From: Sphingopyxis soli
GTDB taxonomy: Bacteria > Pseudomonadota > Alphaproteobacteria > Sphingomonadales > Sphingomonadaceae
Reading direction: 5' to 3'
NCBI RefSeq assembly: GCF_018682675.1
Contig: NZ_JAFMTR010000109.1
Location: 1 to 64,000, forward strand
DNA length: 64,000 nt
A program made the position numbers and the translations under genes. Shown one piece after another: positions 27,253 to 36,900 of the stretch. Under the pieces are notes generated by a model, which was not told the origin of the DNA, did no database searches, and was given only the letters and a program-made list of their open reading frames with translations. Every line of letters starts with the position of its first letter. Position 1 is the stretch's first letter.

Positions 27253-29435
27253 GGCAGCGTCCGCTGTGCGAGGATTTCGTCGCGCGGGCCGTCGGCGACG
27301 ATCCGGCCATTGTCCATCACGATCAGCCGGTCGACGAGGTTCAGCACCGCCATCCGGTGCGTCGCGAGGATCAGTGTCTGGCCGGCGGGGATCGCGGTCC
27401 GCAACCGGTCGACGAACATTTGCTCGGTCTGGCTGTCCATTGCCCCGGTCGGCTCGTCGAGGAAGAGCAGATGCGCCGGGGTCACCAGCGCACGCGCCAG
27501 CACCAGAAAGCTGCGCTGGCCGCCCGACAGGCGCGAGCCGCGTTCGCCGATGTGGAAATCGAACCCGGTGGCGTCGCGGCCGATGAAAGCATCGGCGCCC
27601 GACCGCTTCACCGCCTCGATGATCGCGGCGTCGTTCGCTTCGTTCGCGCCGACGAGCAGATTCTCCCGCACCGTGCCGCTGAACAGCTCGGCGTCCTGCC
27701 CGACGAAGCGCAGCGTTTCGCGAAGGTCGTGCGGATCATATTGTCGGCTTTCGAGGCCGTCGATGCGATAGCTGCCGGCGGTGGGGTCATAGAGACCGCA
27801 AAGCAGGCGGCCGAGCGTCGATTTGCCCGACGCGACGCGGCCGATCAGCCCGATGCGCTCGCCGGGCTCGATCGTCAGGCTGATGTCGGCGAGCGCCTCG
27901 CGCTCGGTCTCGGGATAGCAGAACCCCGCATGGTCGAGCTGCAGGCGCCCGTCGCGAATTGCCGGCGTGATCGAGCGGCTGCCTTTCTCGCGCTCGTCCT
28001 CCTGGTCCATCAGCAATTGCAGGCTGTTCAGCGTGACGAAGGCTTGCCGCCCGCGCGTCATCAGGAAGGCGAGCTGTCCGACCGGCGCGAGCGAGCGGCT
28101 GGCGAGCATGACGATGGCGATGATCGCGCCCATCGAGATGATGCCGGCGTTGAACAGATAGAAGCCGCCGATGATCAGCGCGATGCTCGTTCCCTGCTGA
28201 CAGAGCGTGGCGAGGTTGACCGCGGTCGCGGTCAGCTTGCGCATCTCCTCCTGCGTATAGGCGTTCGAGGCCGAGAGCCGCCGCCACTTGCCGAGCATTC
28301 GCCCTTCGGCGCGGCACGCCTTCACCGTTTCGAGGCTGCCGATCGATTCGATCAGCGTCGTCTGGAGCAGGCTGGCGTCGACCTGCGCGTCGGCGACCGC
28401 AAGGCTCATCCGCCGCTGGAGCACCCAGCCCATGACGAGCATGATCGCCATCGAAACGATCGGAATCACCGCCAGCCAGCCGCCCAGCAGCGCGATCAGG
28501 CCGACGAAGACGAAGAGGAAGAGGATGTCGGTGACCAGCACCACGGTGGTCGAGGCGAAGAAATCGCGCACCTGCTCATATTCGGTCACGCGCCGCGCGA
28601 GCGCGCCGGTGCTGCCGCGCTGTGTCGCGAGCGGCAGGTTCAATACCTTGTCGAGCAGGCGCTGCGACAGCCGCGCGTCGATCCCGCGTCCGACCTCGTC
28701 GATCAGCCCGGTGCGGGCGAGCCGCAACCCATATTCGACCGCGATCGCGAACATCGCGCCGAGCGCGAGCACCCACAGGCTCGACGCCGCCTTGTTCGGG
28801 ATGATGCGGTCATAGACGTTCATCGTGAACAGCGGCATCGCGAAGGCGAGCAGGCTGATCAGGAACGACGCGAGCATGACATAGGCATATTGCCCGCGCT
28901 CCTTCCACACCTCGCTCCAGAACCAGTGGTGCTTCGCCGCCTCGTCCCACGGCCGCTCGCGCGCCGCCTCGCTCGACGGATCGTGGCGCACGATCACGCC
29001 CTGCCCCGAATAGGCGGCCTCGAGCTGCGCCCGGTCGACGCCGATATCGACGCTTGCCCCCGGCAGGCGCACCGAACAGGCATCGCCATCGAGATCGGTG
29101 AGGATCAGCGGCCGTTCGCCATCGACGAGCAGAATCGCGGGCACGTCCTGCGTGTTCCAGCCCGCCAGCGGCCGGCGCACGAGATGGCAGCGCAGCCCGA
29201 CGGCGTCGAGCGCATGGTCGATCTGGTCGAGCGGGACGAACCCGTCCTCGTCGAGCGCCAGCCCCTTCTTGACGCGTCCCTCGGCGAAGGGGCGCTCGAA
29301 CATCGCCGCGATGCCGGCGACCGTATCGAGCAGCTCGTCACCCGCGGCAGATTCCGCCCGCCAGCTTTCGAACCCCGTCATCAGCGAAACGTCGCGAAGG
29401 CGGCGGGCTCCACGCATATGACCCGGAAAATTCAC
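27249..29435 (-). CDS. Type I secretion ABC exporter with C39-like domain (LapB-like)
   Basis: 728 residues. The first 150 form a peptidase-C39-like domain that lacks an obvious catalytic Cys/His pair, as in the LapB and HlyB class. Six membrane helices follow (YVMLASFLISLLAFAMPLFTM onwards). The ATPase has Walker A GRVASGKST, signature LSGGQRS and Walker B LLFLDEPTGAMD. It drives export of large adhesins without processing a leader peptide. It overlaps the TolC gene by 4 nt upstream and the SleB-type gene by 4 nt downstream. Its cargo should be the adhesin encoded immediately upstream of the operon. Confidence 0.94.
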   Translation of the reverse strand: MNFPGHMRGARRLRDVSLMTGFESWRAESAAGDELLDTVAGIAAMFERPFAEGRVKKGLALDEDGFVPLDQIDHALDAVGLRCHLVRRPLAGWNTQDVPAILLVDGERPLILTDLDGDACSVRLPGASVDIGVDRAQLEAAYSGQGVIVRHDPSSEAARERPWDEAAKHHWFWSEVWKERGQYAYVMLASFLISLLAFAMPLFTMNVYDRIIPNKAASSLWVLALGAMFAIAVEYGLRLARTGLIDEVGRGIDARLSQRLLDKVLNLPLATQRGSTGALARRVTEYEQVRDFFASTTVVLVTDILFLFVFVGLIALLGGWLAVIPIVSMAIMLVMGWVLQRRMSLAVADAQVDASLLQTTLIESIGSLETVKACRAEGRMLGKWRRLSASNAYTQEEMRKLTATAVNLATLCQQGTSIALIIGGFYLFNAGIISMGAIIAIVMLASRSLAPVGQLAFLMTRGRQAFVTLNSLQLLMDQEDEREKGSRSITPAIRDGRLQLDHAGFCYPETEREALADISLTIEPGERIGLIGRVASGKSTLGRLLCGLYDPTAGSYRIDGLESRQYDPHDLRETLRFVGQDAELFSGTVRENLLVGANEANDAAIIEAVKRSGADAFIGRDATGFDFHIGERGSRLSGGQRSFLVLARALVTPAHLLFLDEPTGAMDSQTEQMFVDRLRTAIPAGQTLILATHRMAVLNLVDRLIVMDNGRIVADGPRDEILAQRTLP

Positions 29436-30829
29436 CGCGGTTCCCGCATCGACGCCGGGTCGGTCTGCGGCGCGGTCCGGACCTTGAAACGCTCGCGCGC
29501 GTTCGCAGTCGCGGCCTTCGGCGGCGCGACCTCCATCGCGGCGAGCAGGTCATTGAGCGCCGCCAGCAATTTGAACTCGGCATAGAATTGCGCGAATTTG
29601 GCGGTCTCGGCGCGCACCTGGACATTGTAGCGCGTGTTTTGCGCATCCAGCACGTCGAGCAGCGAGCGGCGGCCGACGTTGAACTGGGCGCGGTACGACC
29701 GCAGCAGTTCGTCCGAGACGCGGCTCTGCTCCTCCAGCTCCTTGACCAGCCTGCCCTGCGCGTCCCACGTATTCCAAGCGACGCGCACATCCTCCTCGGC
29801 CTCGCGCACCATCTGGTCGACGCGGAAGCGCGCTTCGCGCTCGCGGCGGTACATCTCCTGCACCTTCGCCTTCTTGATCCCGCCGTTGAATATGTCCCAG
29901 CGCATCACGACGCCCGCCTGCAGGTCGTTGGTTTCGCCGCGGAAGCCGTCGATATCGTCGCCGATCCGCGCATTGCCCTCGAGCGCGAGCGTCGGCATCT
30001 GCTCGGCCTTCGCCTTGCCGACCATCGCGTGCGCTGCGTCGAGATCGGCCTGCGCCTCGCGCACCCGGGGGTTGCGTTCGCGCGCGCGGGCGAGCGCTTC
30101 TTCGAGCGAGGCGGGGATATTGCCCGCGAGCGACGGCGGCAACGAGGCACCGTCGACGAGTTCGAGCCCGGTCAGCGTGCGAAACGACGCCCCGGTGTTG
30201 ACGAGGTCGAGGTTGGACTCGGTCAATCGCGCCTGCGCCGCCTGCTGGCGCTCCTCGGCCTGCTGCTGGTCGGCGATGCTGAGCGAGCCCTTGGCGACAC
30301 CCTCACGCAGGTCTGCCACGAGCCTGGAGTGGAAATCGATATTGTCCTGCGACGCCGCGACGATGCGTTGCTGCAGCAGATAGTCGAGATATTGGCGCGT
30401 CACCTGCAGCGCGATGAACTGCGAGCGTTCCTCGACGCGAAAGGCGGCGCCGTCGGTGCGCGATGCCTGGCGCTTCACCTCCTTGCTCCGCACGCCGCCG
30501 TCGAACAGCATCTGTTCGATGCGCAGGCTGCCCTCGACCGGATAAAGCTTGTCGTCGGCGATGCCGAGGTTGCGCCGGGTGCCGTTTTCAAGCCGGCGGA
30601 TTCCCGCCGATCCCTCGACCGAAACGCGCGGCAGGAACAGGCCTTGCGCCTGTTCGCGCTCGAACTCGATCGCGGTGCGGTTTTCGACCGCCTGGTTGAT
30701 CTCGGGGTTGGTCTGCATCGCCGTTTCGACCGCGGTCTTGAGCTCGACACGCTGCGCGCGCGCTGGTCCCGATATCGCGACGACAGCGACGGCGGTGAGC
30801 AACAAGGCTGCTGTACGGATGTTCGGCAT
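29432..30829 (-). CDS. TolC-family outer-membrane channel (LapE-like)
   Basis: 465 residues with a signal peptide (MPNIRTAALLLTAVAVVAISGPARAQ). Two repeats of the TolC fold are visible. They include TNPEINQAVENRTAIEFEREQ, LEGNARIGDDIDG and the second-half AQFNVGRRSLLDVLDAQNTRY, a hallmark of the family. It forms the outer-membrane exit duct for the exporter. AGGGGAAG lies before the ATG. The 114 bp between it and the adhesin stop show no terminator, so adhesin and exporter may share a transcript. The stop overlaps the ABC gene start. Confidence 0.94.
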   Translation of the reverse strand: MPNIRTAALLLTAVAVVAISGPARAQRVELKTAVETAMQTNPEINQAVENRTAIEFEREQAQGLFLPRVSVEGSAGIRRLENGTRRNLGIADDKLYPVEGSLRIEQMLFDGGVRSKEVKRQASRTDGAAFRVEERSQFIALQVTRQYLDYLLQQRIVAASQDNIDFHSRLVADLREGVAKGSLSIADQQQAEERQQAAQARLTESNLDLVNTGASFRTLTGLELVDGASLPPSLAGNIPASLEEALARARERNPRVREAQADLDAAHAMVGKAKAEQMPTLALEGNARIGDDIDGFRGETNDLQAGVVMRWDIFNGGIKKAKVQEMYRREREARFRVDQMVREAEEDVRVAWNTWDAQGRLVKELEEQSRVSDELLRSYRAQFNVGRRSLLDVLDAQNTRYNVQVRAETAKFAQFYAEFKLLAALNDLLAAMEVAPPKAATANARERFKVRTAPQTDPASMREPR

Positions 30830-30943
30830 CTTACTTCCCCTGCATTTCCCTCGGCTGTCTTCGGAGGATCGCGGTGCCTGCCCTTTCGGCCTGCGTTGCT
30901 TCCCCCATTGCGCCCTTTTTCTTTTGGTCCGTCTTCCCTTTGG

Positions 30944-33900
30944 TCACGCGTGAACCGCCGCCGCCTGTTCAAGCTGCGCGGCGATATGCTGTTCGGCGAG
31001 ACCCGCCATGAAACCGTGCCCCGTGCCGATCATGCCGCCGTCGCCGAGCAGCCCCTCGGTTGCGCTCGCGAGCACGGGCACCTGCGGGAGCGCCTGGTTC
31101 GACGCCGGCGCCGCGCCAAGCAGCGCGTCGAGATCGACCTGCGCCCCTTCGAGCGCCCCGGCGACGATCGCCTTGACGTCGTGGGCTCCCGCGTCGGGCG
31201 CGACGGCCTGCGCGGGCAGCGCCATCTGGACCTGATCGACCGACGGCGCCGCATCGGCCCTGGGCGCCGCAGCCTCGGCGCGGTCGACCTGCGTCTCCTC
31301 GAGCAGGCTTGCATAGCTGCGCTCGGGCGCCGGATCGGCGGCATGGCTCGCCGGCGCGCCGTCCTCACCGCCACGATCGATCGCCTGCCGCGTCGGGGCG
31401 TCATCATGGTGGCGGTCGCTGTCCGCTTCATCCGACGCGAGATGCGTGGAGAGGTCGGCCTTGCTCGCCGGTTCGATGTCCCGCTGATACGGCGCGGCAC
31501 CGACGGGTGCCTCGCCATCGAGGCTGGCCGCGAGCGGTTGCTCGGCCGGTGCCGGCGCCGGCTCTTCGGCGGCGAGCGGGGTCGCCGCGGCGAGCCCAGC
31601 GACGAGCATCGCGGTCGACAGGCCCGCCGCGCTCCGCTGCTGGTCGGCGGCGAAATTCGTCGCGAAGGCGGCGTCGGCGAGCTTGCCGGTGCTGCCGTCG
31701 GCGCGGGTATAGGTCGCCTCCCCGCGCACGACGACCTGGCCGTCCGCAGCCGTGTAGCCACGATTGTCGGAGGCCAGCGCTATGCTGACGATCCCGGCAT
31801 CGATCAGCGAGCGATACTCGCCGGGGTCGGTGACACCATTGCCGTTGGCGTCCTGCCAGACGCCGAACTTCGCGAAATCCTTGTCGGCCGCGTCGAGCTT
31901 GCCGTCGCCATTGCTGTCGTAGGCCGCGGCGAGTCCCTGCAGGTCGGACAATCCCTTGCCGCCGAAAACGAGCTCGGACCCGTCATTGACCTTCCCGTCG
32001 CCATTCTTGTCGATCGCGAGCAGTGCGTCGTCGCGGCCGACCCATGCGGTCGTCTCCGCCACCCCGTCGCCGTCATAGTCGAAGCGGACCGCCGCATCGG
32101 ACGACACGAACTCGACCCCGTCGCCATCGAGATCGAGCGCGATCGGCGGCGCGAGCGCGTTGATCGTGACCGACAGGTTCGCGGTCGCAGTGTCGCCGTC
32201 GCGGTCGGTCAGCACATAGGAGAAGACTTCGGTTGCGGTGACGGTGATCGGCGTCGGCGGCTGGTAGGTATATTGGCCGGTCGCAAAGTCGAGTGTCAGC
32301 GTGCCGCCCATCGGGGTGGCCACGGCGTTGAGACTGGTGCCCGCGATCGACCCGCCGGTGGACACCGATATGCTCGATGCGCCGTCCCAGCTGTAGGTGG
32401 TCGTCCCGATCGTGATCGACAGCAAGCGGCCGCCGTCGGCACCGAACGCATCGTTGACGTCGAGATCGCCGACCACCGCCGACGGCACGATGACCGACAG
32501 CAAGGTACCGACCAGATCCTGGAAATCGTCGACGAGGATCGGCTGGTTGTTGGGCGCGTCATTGACGTCGACGTCGCGCAGCCGCTGGATATTGAGCGGC
32601 TGAAGCGGGTTGTTGTCGATCCCGATCGCCGTGACGTTGACGTGGTTGCTGTCGACGAAGCTGTTCCACGCCGCCGCGGTGGACGCGGCCAGCGAATTGA
32701 CGACCTGCGGCGGGATGCCGCCGAACTGCACGCCCTGGTTCGGGTTGCCGTCGCTCAGGAAGAAGACCTGGTTGCTGGCGCCCGAAATCGCCGTGAAATT
32801 GGCGAGCGCAGTCTGGATCGCGCCGGTATAGTTGGTGTTGAGCCCGATCTCCTCGTTCGACGGACGTTCGCCGCCCGCCGCCGGGTTGAGCGAGTCGAGA
32901 TAGGCGTTCGCATCGGCGGCGCTCGCAAAGGACGGCGAGGCGAAGGAGCCCGACGAGAAGATCACGAAGCGGATCGTCATCACGCCCGACGCCGCGTTGT
33001 CGAGCTGGCTGAGCGCGCCCTGCACCGCGCTTATCATCGTGTTCAGCTCGCCATTGTCGATGCTGTCGCTGAAATCGAGGATGAAGAGCGTGTTCACATC
33101 CTGCGTCGGCTGCGAGGTCGATCCGGCTTCGCCGACCGCGTTCGGCGCATCATCCTCGATCACGACCTGGATCGCCGAGGCGTTGGTTGTCGTCGTCGTC
33201 CCGTCGGAGACCGAAACGGGAACCGAGAAGCTCTTGAGATCCTCGATCGCGACGGTCGGGTGGTCGACCGCGTGCGACAGCGTCACCGTATAGGCGCCGT
33301 TCGGCGCCAGCGTGACGCGGATGACTTCCGCACCCGCCGCCGAACCGATCAACGTTCCGGTGCCGACGCCTGTCCAGGTCACCGGCACCCCGCCCGCCGT
33401 CAGCACGGCGCCGGGATCGCCCAGCATCGCGGTCAGCGTCTCGCCGGCGTCGGCATCGCCGATCGCAAGCGTGCCGCTGGCCATGGTGCTGTTCGTGGTA
33501 TCGAGCGTCGCGTCGGGCAGCGCATCGGGGATCCCGCCGACCAATCCCTCTTCCGACACGCGCGCGATCGCCGTGCCGATTGTCGGCGCGTCGTTGGTCC
33601 CGAACACGGTGACCGACAATGTCGAGGCGACCGAAAGCGCGCCGTCGCTGATCATGTAGGGGAAGGTGTCGACCAGCGTCTGGCCCGCGTCGAGCGCGTT
33701 GACCGCCGCCTTGTCCTCGTCGAGCGTATAGGTGTAGCTGCCGTCGGCGGCGATCACCAGCGTGCCGTAGAGGCCGACATAGGTGCCGGCCGAGGTGACG
33801 GTAATCGGCTCGAGGTCGGGGTCATTGTCGGCGACATCGGCGAAGAGCCCGAAGGGCGCGCCGGGGTGCGCGATATCCTGCAGCACATTGCCGCTCGCGC

Positions 33901-36900
33901 TCGGGTCCGACCCGCTCGGACCGTCGATCACCCAGTTGGTGTCGGCGCGCGCGACGGGGAAGTCGTTGGCGCCGGTGATCGTGATCGTGATCGTCGCGGT
34001 CGCGCTGTCGCCGTCGGCGTCCTGCACGGTGTAATGGAAGGTCTCGGTCAGCGTCTCGTTCGCGCCGAGCGCGATGACCGCCGGGTCGGCCGGGTCGAGG
34101 TCATAACGATAGCTGCCGTCGGCGGCGATGGTGATCGCACCATAGTCGCCTGCCAGCGCCGCGCCGATCGAGCCCGTCGTCGCGCCGAAGGCGACGCCCG
34201 TGACGTGCAGCCCGCCGTCGGCGCCCCCGTTGTCGGCCGATCCGTCCATGCCGTTCTCGTCGGTGCCGCCAATACCGGTGAGCAGGTTGCCATCGGCAAA
34301 GTTCTGGCCGTCGCGTGCGACATTGTCATCGTCATGGACGGCAAGCGGAGCGTCGTCGCGGATCGCGAACCGGCCGGTAATGTCGGCGGTTGTCCGCGCG
34401 GTATCGCCGTCGCCGTCGGTGACGATCGCGGTCAGCGTGATCAGATTGCTGCCCTGAAGGAACAGCGTCTGGTCGGGTCCGCTGTCGGGCGTATGAAGCA
34501 CCGCGCGCGACTGGTCGAAGGTGACGAGGCCGCCGGCGTCGACGGAAATGCGGAACACCTCGTGCGTCGCGGTGCGGCCATAGACCACGCCGCCGACGAT
34601 CGAGAGGATCACCGGCTCGCCCGTCAGCGAGTCGATCAGCCCGCTCGGTCCGGCGGTCACCCCCAGCTCATAGGCGGTGGCGCCGGGGCCGTCGGCGCCG
34701 AAATCGGTCGTTGGCGCAAACAGGCTCGACAGGTCGGCCGTCGCATCCACCGCGAGATTGCTCTCGTCGAGCACCAGCACCGGTGCGCTGCCGCCTGCCG
34801 ATACGGTCGGACCATCGTCGGCAAAGCGGATGTTGCCGCCCAGATCGACGGCGACCGTGTCCGATGCGCTGTCGCCATCGCGGTCGGTGATCGTCGCGGT
34901 GCCGCGCAGCTCGATCAGGTTCGCACCCAGTTCGACGAGCTGCGCCGCATAATTGGCCGGAGACCCGGGCAACGGATGGTCGATCTCGGCGAACTGGGTG
35001 AGCGTGACGATCCCCGTCGCCGCATTCACCGCCACCGAAAAGACCGGCGTGCCGCCCGCGCTGCCTACAATCTGTCCGGATACAAGGGCAAGCGTGACCG
35101 GCACGCCATTGCTGGTCAAGGCGGTGGTCGCAGCCGCCGTGCCCAGCGCAAGCGCATAACTCCATGTGACCTGACCCGCACCGGCGGGGCCGTCGGCGCC
35201 GAATTGCACCGATGCCGCCGAGAAGGCCGATGACAGGTCTGCGGTCGCGGTGTCGAAGGCCGCGCCGCGCGTGTCGGCATCCTGTGTGGTGAGCAGGACG
35301 CTGTTGGTGTCGACGTTCGTCGCGTCGATCGCCGGGCCGTCGTCCCGGAACGCCAGCGTGTTGCCGACGAACGCGATCGCCGTCGCCTGGTCGCCATCGC
35401 CGTCGGTGATGGTCGCGACGAGACGGATCAGCGTCGACGACAGCGTTGCAATGTCATCGGGATTGGTCGCATCGCCATGTTTGATCGCGCGCATCTGGTC
35501 GAGCGTCGCCTGCCCGTTGGCGTCGATCGTCAGCCGGAAGGCAACGGTCGAGAGCGAGTCCTGCAGCCGGCCTTCGACGACATTGCCGTTCGCCTGGAGG
35601 ATGATCTTCGATCCCGTCGCGACGTCGACCAGCCCCGAAGCCGTAGTGACCTCGAAGGCATAGCTGACCTTGCTCCCCGAGGCGTCGGCCCCGGTGACGA
35701 CGTGGAAGAAGGTCGCGAAATCGGCTGTCGCATCGACCGCGAGATTGGTCTCGTCGACCATCAGCGCGCCGGTGGAAGAGGTCACGGCCATGATCGAGGG
35801 AACATCGTCGGACACCGAAAGATCGACCGTGCCCGACACCTTGTCGCCGTCGGCGTCGGTCGCAATCACCTCGACCGAGCCCAGTTCGGCAAGGTCGTCG
35901 GCGAGCGTGTCGGGGTGCATGCCATAGTTGGACTCGAGCGTCATCGTGACGGTCGCGACATTCCCCGCGACGCTGAGGTCGAGGATGACGACGACAGTGT
36001 CGTCGGCATCGCGGCCGATGATCTGCGTGTCCGACTCGAGCGTCCAGATCAGCCCGCCGTCGAGGCCCGAGGGATCGCCGAAGCCGATCGACGCGATCGC
36101 ATCGGACCCCGGCGTGAAGGCGATCTGGCCGCTCGCGGTGACCGGCTGGAAGATCGACGGCGTCGATCCGCTCGCCAGATGCTGGTCGTCGACGGTCAGG
36201 CTGATCGGCGCGCCGGCCTTTGGCTCCGTGCCGTCGGCCAGCCGGATCTGCTGCAGCGCCGAGGACTGGTCGCCGTCGCCATCGGTGATCGTGTAGGTGA
36301 AATCGGCCGCAATGGGGAACTGGCTGGTCTGGGTCACGGGATCGAAGGTCCACGCGCCATCGGCCCTGAACGTATAGGTGCCGTTCGCGTTGGTATAGCT
36401 CGTCGTTCCGCTCGCCGCGACCGTCACCGCCACGCCGCCGATCGTCACCCCGGTCACCACCGCGCCATCGGCGCCGCGCGTGTCGTTCGCGAGCAGATTG
36501 CCCGAAATCGGCGGCGCATCCTCGGCGACGGTAATCGACGGCGCCGACCGCGCGACCGGATTGTCGTCGAGAACGCGAACATCGAGGCTGGCCGTCGACG
36601 TCGTTCCGTCGCTGTCGGTGATCGCCACGGCGAAGCTATCGGTCAGCGACGCCCCGTTGGCGCCGCTGTGCAACAGGCTGTTGTCGACCAGTTCGTAACT
36701 GTAGCCGATCGTCCCGCCGACGATGTCGCCGGCATTGTCATAGACGGGTTCGAAATCGGTGATCGTCAGGATACCGAGCGCCGTGGCGATCGACGTGCCG
36801 ACGATGATGTCGCCGTCGAAGAGCGGCTCGCCCCCGACGGTCAACCCCGCGATGCCGTCGGGTGCGTCGAAGCTGAAGCTGCCGGTGCGGACGAGCGCGT

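Noticed and set aside
29588-35233. 1,881-codon open frame on the plus strand
   Set aside because: It is antisense to the TolC and adhesin genes, is Arg/Asp/Val-rich without domains, and arises because the GC-rich repeat codons leave the opposite frame without stops.
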